NCBI RefSeq assembly: GCF_023101765.2
Contig: NC_064213.1
Location: 10,974,001 to 11,038,000 of the forward strand
DNA from: Spodoptera frugiperda
Lineage: Eukaryota; Arthropoda; Insecta; Lepidoptera; Noctuidae
Length of the DNA stretch: 64,000 nt
Reading direction: 5' to 3'
Shown here in pieces: positions 39,001 through 54,000 of the stretch. Position numbers and translations under genes: made by a program. The stretch's first letter is position 1, and every line of letters starts with the position of its first letter. Below the pieces are notes generated by a model that was not told where the DNA came from, searched no databases, and saw nothing but the letters and a program-made list of their open reading frames with translations.

Positions 39001-42000
39001 CTAACAAAAGTTAAAACATTTGACTCTGCATACGTCCGTGTATCGCGGTATTTGACCGGTTAAATTTTATCAGTGACCCCCAATTATCGGAAGACATGTA
39101 GGTCGGATTCTGCGTAATTTTAGATAGGCACAGCCACGTTTTCTGTTCTGGAGCTGATGGGTGGAAAATGGAAGATGAAAGCTTTACTCATCGGCAAGTT
39201 AATTAGTGTCTTAGTGATATAATTATGACGTTGATGTAAGAACATTACCTATATTTATATATGTGAGTGACACAGTCTGAAGATAAACTCTTAGTAACAA
39301 AAATACTACGCAGTACCTACGTGTCAGTTCTTACACGGTTATTGACAGCTCAAGATAGTGTACAATACTTTTTTTTGTTATTTTGTTTGAGATAGCAGCT
39401 TTAGACGTCAGATTTAAAGGCAAAGAGCGTGTAAGTGTAAATCTGTATCACATTGAGTTGACATGTAATACGTGTGACGGAGTACCTATCACTCGCAGAC
39501 GGCTCGAACAATTTGACTGATATTTTTGTCTGTGCGACTTTTTTTTTGGGGAATCTGTCTGTAAAGACTGACGTCGAATTGAAAAATAATAAAAACAAAT
39601 ATTACTGCTTTTTTGTGGAATATCGTGGCAAATGAGCGTAAACGATTAGCGCCGCCCATGGACATCCGCAACACCAAAAGAGTCACAAGTCGTTGTCGCT
39701 TGTTGGCCTTTAAGAAATGTTTCATTCAAAAGTTTCAATAATAGTCTTAGAGTTAGTACGGTTTCGTGTTTATTTCAACATCTTTTCTTTTAACTTTGTT
39801 CGTTTCCCAGTATCAAAGGCACGTGTCCGTCAAAACTAATTTGTATTAACAATGGATGTTACAGTGTCAATAAACGCGGGATCACGTCAACATGAACATC
39901 ACAAGACAATGTTGACACGCGACCACGATTAGGATGTCGACTTGTCCAGTTTTGCATATAAATGGATTCCGATTGTTATGCTCTATTGTTCACTAATCTT
40001 GGTTTTATTGTTTCACTAATTTTATGTTTCAACTATTGGCTTCTTGGTTTGACTCATGTTTGTTGTAATAGATTTTCCAGTTAGCGACCAGGAATAACAT
40101 TAACTTCGAAGAGTAACAGGCATACGATATTACTTTTTATATGAGCAGCTATTCTGTTCCTTTACAAAATATATTTCTGCTTTTTTCCTTCGCTAAACAA
40201 TATCAGAAATATTCAATTTAGTCGTAACACGAGAAAAATCCGAATAGCCAACAGTTTCCGACCCTACCTTAACCTTTGCTCATTCATGCGCAGATATTGA
40301 TCATTTGGATGACGTCGGAGACACGGCACAAGCTACAGACGCTGCCGGTGCCGGGGATTAGTGTTGCCCAATAATACGGATGGTCCCGAATACCGGCTGA
40401 GTCAAGGACGAGACCGCTTTACGTAATATCGCTGACAGATCACGTTTTTGCGATTGTCTGCGCGGGATTGTGAGCTCCAAAAAACAAGGGCTCACTAAAT
40501 CTTGGGGAGATTTATTATGGAACAAATCTCCTTTTTGTAGTGTGTAATATTGAACTACTGACTATCTTCAACTTGATTGAAGCCATGTGTAATATGAAAT
40601 CCATATTAAAATCATTTATCAAATCATACTGAAATATACCATTCAGGCAATTAGAGCGAAGTAGAATCCCTTTGAATTAATTTGATTACACGTATGTGTA
40701 ATGCTTGCCATACAAATATTGCGGTGTAGCCTCGAGGCTTCCAAGATTTATACCAGCGAGCTTAAACCCGCATTTCTCAGTAAAGTCTGCGCCGAGCGCC
40801 GAGCGCCGAGATACGAGTAAGCTCTTTTCCCCGCCCGTCTTTAATGAGCGGTTTTCTCTAATTCTCAGAGTAGAAAAGGTTTCTTTACTACATATTTAAC
40901 GTTAGAAAAAAGATATGAGAGAAACGCACATTTTATAAATTATCTGCGGGTTGATTAAGCACAAGAACTGACGACTTGTATGTATAATGTTAAGAACGAG
41001 GCAAAAGACACATTGCTTGGGTGAGCATTTAGTTTGGATTCAAGGAAGGTTTCAAGGAAGTTTCTCCAAAATGTAGTAAAGTAATTGTTGTTGTTGTCTA
41101 TAAATAACAAGAACACGTTTATCTTCACCACAATCTACGTGGATTACACAGAATAAATTACAGTTAGCAATTACCGGGCGTCGGATAGCGTCGCCGTCGT
41201 CAAGGTAAACTCCCCGAAATACCTCGAATGAATGAACTTACTGAACAAACGCTTCGTGCGTGTGTAATTAAATTGAATGTAAATTGTGGCCATTTTGTTA
41301 TTAAATATAACCGTGTAACACGCAACTTATGTAAAACATCAGTGTTATGATTGATGTAACGTAAGGATTACATTAAGATATTTCAATATCATTTTGTGAT
41401 TGATCAAACATGTTTGCCAAAGATAAAAAAGGGGATCTATAAAGGATGGTTGGTTCTGCCGAGATCTTTGGCTGGCTATTATTGTTATTGTCATATAAAA
41501 GGATCAAGGTTTGGAGAGAAGGCCTAACAAACAATAAAACTTTTAGTACTTATTGAATTGCTTTCATAAAAATAAATTCGTTCGAGAATCACCCGAGCCC
41601 GTGAAGCACTTAACTTGAATTGATGTCTAGAATTGTAATAATCGGAAATCCTTGGAAGGACTATGCAGACGGAGACCCATCCGCTTGTTTTATAGCGTTG
41701 CTATTAAGACATCACGTTTACTATAGAAACCGATATCGGCGAGGATTCTTGGAAACCGCTCAAGTTATTTGCAAGTACAGGTTCATTGCAACACTTAGGA
41801 ACACGTGACCTCTCGGTTGCGTGCCTGTAAAGTGCTGAGCTATTAACGTTTAACAATTACATGCGTCATGTCATGGAGTTTAATTATACACCGTGTTAAC
41901 TACACGGTTATTTGAGTAATGGCTTCTGTATGGGGGACATGCTAATGAAACATATTTAAACGTTTGACTTTGACATGATCGTTTAGATTTCTTTAACCTA

Positions 42001-45000
42001 AAAAAGGTAACTGATATCAGCACCATCATCGAATAGTTAATTGTTCATATAAGTTATATTAATTAAGGCTCGTCTGAATGTCGAATCCCCTTGCTCAGTT
42101 AACACCATCTTAACTGAATGTATGACACGTTTCTTCCCTGACAATCACGTGCGAGTGTTTGCATTCATGACAGATCTCGTTCATCAAACGTCTCCACGTC
42201 TCCCCCACTCCCCATGACCTTCACGTTGTTACTCCACTATTTGTCGGCTCCGTCTGTACTCCAGTAATGATGTTTATCCTGTTGTGATTGCTCAAATTCT
42301 AGCAGCTTCGTTCCTTTAATGTTAACGAATGAAATATGCAAGAGTAATTAATACCAGTGTGAAGTACAAATTTTGTCGGTTTCGTTTCTTCAGCTTTATC
42401 GCGTCCAAACTTCGATCATGCGTCATATTCACACATGTTCTTTTTCTCATACTGAATAATGGCAGCGTTTTAATATTTAAAAGCGAAAAATTCGTTCTTA
42501 TTATCGATTCCGTGAATGCCAAGACAGACAAGGACGCTCCTGTCCTAATTAGTGTAATGAAAGCTGATCAAGAATGTCTTTTCTTTATACTTCATTTAGC
42601 GACGCTTGTTGGGCCTTGTTGGAGGCAATTTACATAATGATACCAATGTTTCTCTAATTTTCTGAACAAAGTTCTAGAATTCTAGAGACAGGTAGGTAGG
42701 TACTAGGAATAAAAGTTTGTGGTCTCCACTAATTACGTAAGACTGGTGATCCGGATTAGCGAGTTCTATTATTGTATTATTAAAAACATTTGGCTAAATA
42801 GCTTGTGTTTAAAACTAAATGTGTATGTATTTATGTAAGACGTAGACAGGTAGTGTGTGTATAAACGTGGTTTTAATAATAGTTCCGAAGCGAAACAATG
42901 TCGACACCAAACTCGAATCTATGATGCCCAGCTACTGATATCGATAGGTTTAGGCTCCGAAGTCGACGAAGCGTGAACTGATCAAAGCAACCGACATACT
43001 ACACAATTCTTTTATCTTCATGTATCCATGAAATTCAGAACCTGGATCGATAACGCCAATTTACGATAGGTCAACTTGTGTGATGCCGTCCAGACTAAAA
43101 GATTGTGTAACTGCTAACTCATAATGAACATATTTATTAAGCATTGAGCTATAGTTTACCTGTTTTCAATATTTATTATTACCTGTTATAGCTGTGGTTA
43201 TAGCTACAGTTTTAGTCTGTAATGACAATAACGTTAATTATATTATCAGGGAAAATAGAACAATTAATGTCGGTATCAACAAAACTATAGGTATTTTTAC
43301 TTGTTGTCATTTATTAATAGAGTGCACTTTACATTGATTTGCAATTCATACAAACGCTTAAATAAATTCAAGAATGAACTACAGTGGCCAATCTACCATC
43401 TGTATTATTTTTTCATTGGATTTTCGACTTTATATAAAAAAAAATAAGGATAACTTGTACTTATATGTAGTTCCAAGCCAGTAGTAAAATATGTGATGTA
43501 CAAGTCACGTGGGTATATTTAAAATTCGTATTTCAAAATGTAACGGACGCCCTTCATCGAAGCTGGCCGAACGGATATGAAATCGATGTTACAACACGAG
43601 CCGAGCTCCACAGGGAATGATGCTCGGAATATGTCGGTGAATGATTAAATATCAAATATTGTTTCGTTGGTAATATTGTGGATATTAATATAAACTGGAT
43701 TTTGGACAAGATATTGAAAAGAGTTATGTTTTTCAAGCCATCGAAATGAGCAACTAGGTAGTTTCTCTAAACTAAGATTCTGGAACGGTGGCTCATGTCT
43801 TTACATATGAAAAACAATATTTGTTTAGTTGCAATCGGGTCTTAAAATGAACACAGAAAAAAACCAGATAAAAACGGTCGATAGCACTATGTGAGTGCTA
43901 AGCCAGTGGATTAGATTTCCTCATTACTCCCCGTAGGGCGCTTGAGAGTGTTTCAGTGAGTGCTGACTGACGATATTAAGTACTTACAGACTTCCTTTCC
44001 ACCCTTCCCCCTGTTGCACCCATTTTCCTCAACCCTAGTCTATAAATTGTTCAAACCTGTTTACATAAAGATTAGGAAGTAATTTGAAATTACATTTTAC
44101 CTGATGTTGATTCAGATTATACCCAATGAGACCTTATTGTAGGTAAATCTTTGTACTGTAGGAAAACCAATCTCATGGTTTCATTTGGTGAAATACTTTT
44201 TAAACAGTTCGTCACAGAACTACCTAGAATGAATGTAATCATCTTAATCAAATAAAATTTTCTATTTCCCAAGAAGACATTGTTTCAACTTTTATCCCAG
44301 CTCCTTGCCGCGGGCCTCAATTTCCTAAATGATGGAATTTTCCTCGAGTACAGGCTCTTGACAATTGGCAATAGAAATGATGTGTCTGACTATGTACGTG
44401 TGTACACTTGCATACACATGTAACCAGGTTCAAGGTCAATGGATATTGGCGAATGGCGGTTTATTGATGTGAATTGTGAACTCACGCTCGGTAGGCTGTT
44501 GTAGGTGAAACAAGCATTTTATATTCTCTATTCGGTTATACAATAAACAAAACTTTATGAAAGCCAAACAAGTGAGAATTTTACAGAGAACAAATGTTTG
44601 AACATTAAATGAAATGGAAAATAAGGAAAATGTAGCGGCAGTATAATGTACTGTACGTGTGTCGTATTTAAACATACATTTCATCAGCGTTGTAATCCCA
44701 ATAGTGAGTGCTTCACCTCATTTAGAGGACAAAAACTCTCATCTCTGAGCGTATGTCTGTAGATATACAATTGTAACAATATCAACAACTAACACACAAC
44801 TTACACAGTAGAAACAGATTGACAGTTGTCACAATTGCACGTCCGTTAACGCTGACAGGCCGTGCGGTGTGACGTCACAGCACACATAACTCACAAGACA
44901 CTATTGATACATTGTCTAAGTGTTACGGAGAACTTGTCCAACAAGAAGTAACAAGATTGTAATACAATAGTGGGAAAATGATGGGAGACACGTTGACAGC

Positions 45001-48000
45001 GGTTACAGTAATGTCAACTGTCATTTATGACGTTTAGTGACGTATTTCATCTCGCACCTTATTGGCTCTCGCTTCTTTTAACAAAATTCGAGCTTTTAAC
45101 GAAATTTCGTGTATCTTTGGTAAAATTGTCCTATATTAATTCCTGTTAATATCTTGCTTTTTATGGCTGGTATTGTCCTAATATTTATTAACAATTCTAA
45201 TGGGTTTTACGACCAAAACTCTGGCAATATAAAGACCAAGCCCTATTGGCATTATTACAAATGAAAGTTGTTATTAGGCTGCCTCCCATTTCTAGGGTTT
45301 ATTGCGTTAATATTGTCGACTTCATGAAACTCCTCTAGTCTAAATGACGTAGATTGTGTTCAGTATCAAGTTCAGTGTCAGTATAAAGTGTGTACTTGTC
45401 TTTGACCTACTGCAATTCATTTTAGCTGTTTTGTAAGCGGCAAACGTCGCGCCGAACGTCGACTAGAAACGTCCTTGGTGCAATAGTCGTGCGGTACACT
45501 GAAATTCTGGATTCGATTGCAAAGTTTCTAAAATGAGAAATTAAAGTTGAGTTTCTCCATTTTGAAATACAAAAAAAAAAACTGAACAATTTGTGTTTAT
45601 ACAATCATGTCAAACTAGACAAGCTCTACAGTTATTTGTCCTGCTTTCGCCATTTAATTGTTAGTTCCAAACCAATTATAATTAAGAAATAATAACAATA
45701 AATCTGTTTCAAGCCAGACTAACCTAGTTTTGTCACCGATAGCACTTAACTAGGGCAGGAAGTAGACATTCTGTTCTACTTAAAAAGCTCCTACTTTTGA
45801 AGTAGGATAAACTAGTTAAATTATGTTCCGTTACGCCCTTTGTTTAATTGTAGTTTATTTCCAGAAGTTGGAATTAATTATTTCACTAACTTCTTAGATT
45901 TGTGTCCTTTTGTGTAAAATTTTTTTAGGTATTTGAGGTAATAGTCCATGATGATTTGTGATGTAGTGTTGTTTAGTTCACAGAATATGCGTATACCGAC
46001 CTTGACGTACTGTTTTAATATTTGTCAATTGTCTATAAGCTGATATTATGTAGTTTGTTTTAATCTTTGGATCTAGCATTCAGATTAGACCAAGTCGTGA
46101 AGCTCATATTCTATGAGTCGAGTAAATTATGTGGTTAATCTAAGTAGAACATTTCTGTTAATGTCAAATATGCTTCTAAGAATAATCGTAGTGTGATATG
46201 ATTCTGTACTATGCTCAGAATAATCGTAGTGTCATTTGGTTCTGTACTTATACCATCTGAGTAAGAACATGTTAGATGTTAATTAATTTCTGGCCAGTTA
46301 TTATTAGGGAAATATAGGAATACTGCTAAATAAACTCTTAATATATAGAGCAAAATCACCTAATAAGAGCAACAAATATTTTTATCTATTTTATTTATTT
46401 GCTCTTCGATATTTGTACTTGTAATAATCACATACAGACACGACTAGTGCTAGTATTTTCCTCTAACGACGTAGATATTAGTATTCTATCTACATTAGAA
46501 TAACGATGGTGTTATGTACAGGAATATTGCTTATAAAGTTATTGTATATAAGAGATAAACTTGCAGCGAAGCGCTTCGAAGAAATTGGCCTCGGATCAAA
46601 TTGAGTTAAGTGATCGAAACTTGTTCGGGATCACGACAAAATATTATGAAGAGCGGTACATTTAAGTTGTGGAGATTGCTTTTTAGATATTTTCCTAGAA
46701 TGTTAAAGTTTGTTTGTAATAAGTAAAGGTGTTGTTTAGTTTGGTTTCTTTGTTCTTGTAGCCTCTTTTCGACAAAGGATTTGTTCTTTATTAATGTTGC
46801 TACGAAACAGAATTTTCCTTTCCCCGAAAGATGAGATTGGGCAAATTAACTTTTACGATAAAAGTTACATTTAGGGCCTGTATCACCACCTTCATAATTA
46901 TATAGGTAAGTAATCGAAAAACTTAGTAGATAGTTCATACAAATAACGTTTTAGATTTCTCCATATTCAAAATCTGGTACATAATGGCTATCCAGGCATT
47001 GTGAAATAGTCACTTAGTCATCTATTTTAAAAGGCAAATATCCTTCCAGTGAGCTATTCAACTGAAGAGACGTTGGCAAGTGCAGGAAGATTTGTCGCCT
47101 TTACAAAATGTATTCTAGTTCCACCCTCCGTACTCATACCTCTTTAGCTTTTTGAACACGTTTCACGAACCCTCTGGGATCAATAGCGAGTTGTTCTCAA
47201 TTGCTCTGAACTCCCCGATACATGTTACCTGACGTGGCGTTTGCGAATAGTGCGGATATAGTTAAGGGTCGTAAGGATTGCGGATAAAAGTCCTTGTTTG
47301 ATTGTAACAGGCTTTTTACCTTTATTGGTGGAGGTATGTTTACTTGTGTAGGGACGATGACTAGCGTGCTTTTTATTATGAATAGATAAATAGATAAATA
47401 ATTGATCTCGTAATAAATGAGTTATGATCAAAATCTCAAGCTTCACGATTGCTTCATTAATTATATTCGATACCATCTAAAGAAATTAAATAAGTAAAAG
47501 AGTATACAAACAAAAGTCAGTTATGAGTTTGAGAGGATTTCCGGGTAATTAATTTTCATTAAACTACGGTTACATCGAAGAAAGCAACTTTCGGTATTCA
47601 ATAGATTGACGTATCGAAACCGAAGCTCGTGTAAGCCATTATATCGAATATAATATTGGAAGAATGTATAAATAAAATATATTCCAAGACACGTGTAAGT
47701 ACCAACGATCCAATGTCACAGAATTCAAGGGTACAACGAATTGAATCTGTGGGGAAATAGCCTAAGTTTGACGCAAATCCATATTTATGTCAGTGAAAAC
47801 TGAGATTTAGGTTTTGATTCGAAATTTGGTCGTCATATGAATACTAATCAGTCTGACTGCTATGGACAGTACCTAGTAGATTTATTAGGCAGGTTATACA
47901 AACAATACACACCAATAAAGTCAACTATAAAAGTATTGCTATTGTCTACCTATGAATGTATGTCATATACCAGTCACTAGTCGATACACTCGATAGAAAG

Positions 48001-51000
48001 TGAAACATAAAACTTAATAAAGCATTACTTTGGAATTATTCCTAACTTCTACAACCATTAAACTTACCACAATCGTATAAAGTTTTAAAGCTATGGGTTT
48101 CACTTCATTTCACCGTGTCTAATTCATATTTTCACGTGAGAAAATATTCAAACGTCCACAGGCCATAAAACGCGTATGGTAACTTAAACAGTTAAACATG
48201 ACTGAGCTGTTATTGTTGTGAAGAAATAATCATTAATCGTTTGCAAAGTGCCATAGTAGATCGTTAAAATCAAACAAAGGTACATTATTGACGTCACACA
48301 GGTAAAAATTTGTTATGAATGAAATATTTTTATACTTGATTTGGACCAAATATAGTCCCTTGTGGGATCCCGGTTTCTCACCCAAACGGTTCACAGATAA
48401 TTCTTAGACGAGTTTTGTGAAAACATGTTCCGGAGAGCAAGTTTTGTATTGAAAGGATTCGGTGGAAAACTGATTACGTGATTTACGGATAAACCTTGAT
48501 TCGGAACACGTTACACTGATTCAATAACACTCTGAACTCTGAAGTTTGGGAGTGTTTTGACACGTGCCTCCTCTACACGTCATGTTGTACAACGTGATCA
48601 GACACAGGTCTCCTCCTAAATCCTAGACGTGATATAAATAAACCCAACTGGTTAATATCACTTTTATATTAGTTTCGAAAGACGTGCGGCCAATTAAAAT
48701 AAAAGTATTCTATCATTACTTTAATTAGTCTTTCTTCAAAGTTTCTTTTAGAATAAAACGAGCCAGCTTATTTTGCGTATTTCCAAGAATTTCCTTCAAT
48801 TATATTAGTTAAATTAAATTGGAAATTATCACATTACTTATTCAGATTCTGTTGATAAATAATTCGTTGCCTTCGCGTCTGTCTCGTTATTACTAATTGT
48901 AATTGTAATATTATATTTTATCAGAAATCTCGTGGAAATAAATTATCATTCTAAAACGAAAATAAACCATCCGAAAATAATATTCAGATTCCTTTTCGTC
49001 CCAAAGTTTGAAGTAGAAATTTCCATCGGTGCTTCAGCGTGAAGTGTTCATAAACATACATTCTAATTTGATTGATGCTACCAAACTTTGTCGATCTCGA
49101 TGGTCGAGAATTTTCGCGGAGACCTTTTCATGACCCATAAGGTCCGTCCTACATTGTTTTACGTCCATTATAATTTGTCGGAAGTTTGACCTGTCTAAAT
49201 TATTTTAGCAGTAAGTGTGTTAATACTCAAACTTCGTTTTGGGTCACTAGTGAAATCTAAGTTCTGAATTAGGAATTTGGACACGAAAATGAGTGCTTTG
49301 ATAGTTATCGCTTCTACAAATGGGCACAAACACAAAGTAGGTTTCTAAGACGTTAATTAATGGTCGTAGGCTAGATTTGTAGAAGTATATTTTAAGCGAG
49401 AACATTTCTGAGGGTTGGATGAATTAATTAGGCTAATTTAATTATACGGCGATAAGCACTGATTCTAACAAATGTTTATCTTTGTTGCAGGCATACGAGA
49501 GGCGGTTTCCAAACTGTCCTCAGATCCCAGTGGTGGTGGAATGCCTCATCACAGACGACAGCTGGTCATCAGACGATTCTCAGCGACAGACGACTAGGCG
49601 GTGTCAGCTGAATGTGGAAGCCCCTTATCTCCTAAAGAAGGTATATTTCTTTACATACCTCCATACATATCATACATGTTTATATATTATTAAAAAACTA
49701 AAAAGAAATCAAGCAACATCTCAACCCAATTATACTAATTCAAAACTCTCGCTTGTTCCAGATGATCGGTGTAGATTACATCTACTTTATCCAGAAGAAC
49801 AACCTGGACCTCAAGAAAAGGGTTTTGGAAATCGAAGCTACGAACGAAACCTTCTCTTCCAGGGTCGGAGTCGTGGAGAAATGCAAATATTACGTGAGTA
49901 CTAAAACCAAGAAATTTGATATTTGATCCAGTCACTAGTATCTTATATTTTTTGGGAGCTTTTTTTTCTGGCGGTCTAAAAGTAAAATGTCAATAGCTTC
50001 TCAGAAAAACCGGAGAGCAGTGTACTAACCAAAGTATTACGTTTCAATTATTTTCGGGTTGCTATCCAAATATTATTTATTAAAAAACCTTTTTACGGCA
50101 AACTCAGTTATTCTATATACATCTAGTCTTGTTTCTTTGATGAGGGTCTGACGAATTTTCCCGAAAAAAGGTAATTGTTTTTAGTACCTTTGTGTTGCCA
50201 TTCGGGTTATGGAGAGTGGTGTTTATACAAGACCAGGTTAAATATTGTTTCAACAGGAACCGTTACTTATCTTTTTTTTAATGTAATTAGAAAAGGCCCT
50301 TGTTGATTAACTTGGACTCGACTTGGCGTCTCTTTTAATGAGAATAAGGATAAAATACATTTCCTCACAATTGTAATGGTTTGTTGTTTATTAGCCTGAT
50401 AATTACTGATAATGACCGACACTGTTCAAGGGTGTTGAACGGAAGTTTCTATGAACGGAAAGCATTTCAATTAGCGAGTTGTCCATATCGTTAGCCGTGG
50501 AAATATTTTATGCTAATAATGTTAGTCTTTCATTGACTTCTCTACTTTGTATTGTATTCAGCCAGATGTCTGGCCAAAATGTTATTGTTGAAAACTGCTA
50601 GCTGTTTACATTAACTTCTACATTTAGAAATTCAAACCATGTTTTGAGAATGATACAAGAATATCGAATCGGAGATTAGTTTCAATGTTCGTGTTGGAAA
50701 TTGGCGAGATTAAATGCGTTACGTTTTTTACAGCTTCTATGTAAAAGTTCTCCGAATCAACTAAATCTTTTAATATTAATTAACTGCAAATCAGGAATAA
50801 CTGTCCAAAAAGCAACGAGCGAATAAACCGCCGAACAAAAAGAAACTTTAAGGGCTTGCTGATAAAACATGCTTACTTCACAGTTCTGCATTTGATCTCA
50901 CTTTAGAACGAACATGATATTTCAATCAGAACATTCCAGACTCGGATAATTGAGTGGTATTCGTTGGCAAATTGAGGGAAGCTGCCAATTTTTGGGCAAT

Positions 51001-54000
51001 TTATTTAATAACAAATACTGCGCAGTTGCAACACGAAGGAAGGTGGGTACTCATAACTGGAGGAAACGCGAACAATTCAGTCGATTATATCTTAAGTGAC
51101 GCAACGGTGGAAAGTGCACGCGATGAAATTGCTAATATTCATGTGGGGTGGACTGGTCTCGGCATTGTGAGCCGCATTCTGCACTGATAATGTCCCCAAG
51201 CCGGCTGTACAAGCAGTTACGAATGCACTCACCCTGTGTGACCACATAATTTTACAATGTTTCGTAGTTAAATGTTGTTTCAAACAAGCTTTTGATAGGG
51301 ATGAGCCAGAGGAGATATTTTTTCCAAGTAACTCAAAGGTTTGCTAGTTCAAAAATCCGACTACTCGTCCCGACGTCAAAATCCCAATTAGGCACACGTC
51401 ACAGTAAAAGTCACCGTCAAATTCCACTTTTTCCCACAAAATACAGTTCTGAATTCGCGAACCGTCTTTCAATTTTCGGTGACATTGACAAAAACTGTCA
51501 GGCCGGTTGCCAGCAGGTGGTTAACGAAAACTTGTCAACAACACAATCCGGTTTTCGACAATACCAAGCTAATGGTTATTTCAGCACTTAAAACCTGATA
51601 CCTGTACCTGATACAATTTTTCGCTGCATAAAACCTTTATAGATTTAAAATGGCAGGTGTTGCATTAATATGTAAATTGACAATTTTTATTTATTTATTT
51701 TAAAACCCAGTCCATTAGTTGTTTGTTATTGCTTTAATTTATTTGTGAATATTCATGAGACGCCAATGTCAAAGTTAATTTACGTTCGTATACGAATATG
51801 ATTACAAAGTTCACTTTATATGTATAAATATTGTTTGATTTCTGCTCTTATTATATTGGTAGCGATTCGAAAGTACAATTTGTTCATAAACGACTCATTC
51901 AAGATACTGAACTGACTGGAATTTTAATGTAACCTCCTTTTGCAAGTCCAGCAGCAAACTCGCATCCCTCATTACAAGGGAAACGCATTACCAACGCACA
52001 TAATTTATACTTCCATGCATTGCATAGACCCGACACTCAGTACAAACGAAATTACACCCATCCTCTTTACAACAGAGACTATTTTCATACGACCATCTAA
52101 CATGATATAACGGATTGCATGCTCTTAGCTATAAAACACGAAAAAGCACTTTCCGCTCTCTTAATTAGGTTCATATTCGTATTGATCTTGGTTGTTCTAA
52201 CTTAGCCAGTGACGTAGGTATAGCGTTAGCATTAACAAGGACGTTCCCAAGGCCATTAGTTAGGTTTTTATCGGTGCACTCATATTGTGGGAACCGAAGG
52301 GTGTGAAATTGCTTATGTCACATCGTGTCACGTCTGTGGATGAACAAGTGTCTGCCAAGTGACAAAACATGTAAAATATGGAGTAAGGAGATTACATCGT
52401 GTTTGCGCTTCGTCTAGCATATTGATAGCAGTTTTTTTTTTGTTTTAAATGGGACAAGCCCGCCACAACCTCCCATACCGCTGCAACTCCTGTAAGCCAG
52501 GATCTACAGTAGATACAAACATGAAAACACCGGAACACTGAAGTCCGGCGCGTCCCAGGGAAATGAATGACTGTCTTGGATCCCGCAAGGAAACAAATCA
52601 GAAGATGTTATTAGAGGAGAAGAAAAGAAAACGATAGTTTCCACTTCCCTCGGTGAATTTAATGCAGGAGACAGGATGACTTAAGCCTTAAGGCACAAAA
52701 GAGACTGCACAACTGGGAGAAGCCCAGTCGCCAAGCACCACGGAAATTTTACTTAAAACTAAAATATTAAATGCTAATACTAAATGGGTCCTATGCGTGA
52801 GCTGTTATACTTGCTTCCAATAATAGGTATGGCAAAAACGCCTAAACGCACGGAAATTTGCTCGAGACTCCACAAGGTCCGTGTAATAAACTACACCTGA
52901 TGAAACAATTAAATTATCCAACATAGTGTCACGCTCAGATTGCCAGAGACCACACTCCCAGAGTATGTGATGGGCGGATTGCTCGGTTAGGCGAATTAAT
53001 CCACGTAATTACGTTTTATGCAGCACATTTTCGGTAAGTCCATTTATTTCTTTTATTGCGGGTGGCAAGATATAAACTTGTGTGTAATTTTATAGTTTAT
53101 TTCTTTATATTCGTACGAAGTTTTATTTCCAATTGTTGCCGAGAATTATATACTTAATAATAAACGATGTCGTCGCATAATGACCCGCCCGATCGTGACG
53201 GATTTCGAAAAAGCCGATTAACTCCGCGATCGCCGCCGTGTAGCTCAAAGCGGTTATTCAGCGAGATCGAATCTCCAACGTACGCGACTCCCGAGGATAG
53301 GTCGTCCAAGCGTGTACAAACCTGCGTTTCACCGAATTTGTCATCCCCGGCGAGTGAGAGTAATAAGGGCTACACAGACCTTATGACTGAGGCAACACAA
53401 CTATTGTCGAAAATTAATGAAGTCGTGCTCGATTCGCGTTTAGCCACAGGCAGCAAAACAACGATCGTTGAGTTAACCCAGCGCGTCACGGGTATTGTCG
53501 CGATTTTGGCGGTGAAATCGTCCTGCGTCGAGACGAAGCTGTCGAACACGGAACGCGAGTTGGATAAATTTAAAACGTCATCATCAGTGATAGCGGACAG
53601 TAAGCCGGTGCAAAATAAGCTCTCGTATGCCGAATCGTTAAAACTGCGTTTGCCCAGCAAGATCGCGCCCGCGATGGAATCCCGCGCGCCGCTTCCGTGT
53701 GTTGTCGCCTACCCCACAACCGAGCGCTCAGCTGATTTTGCGTCGTCATCGGCGACTAAACAGGCGCTTATGAAGGCGATTAAACCTTGCGACGACGGTT
53801 TTCAAATTGTAGGAGTTAAAAAAACCGCGAAGTCGGGTGTCGTATTGCGTGTTGCTGACGAGCGGCAGATAAAGAAGCTTGAGTCCGTAGCAGCGATTCG
53901 TACCGCCGGTTTGCGTTTGGAAAAGCCAAAAGGTCGTAGGCCGCGTATCCTTGTCAAGGACATCCCGGGTTCTATGGAGGACGCCGCGTTTTTGACCTCA

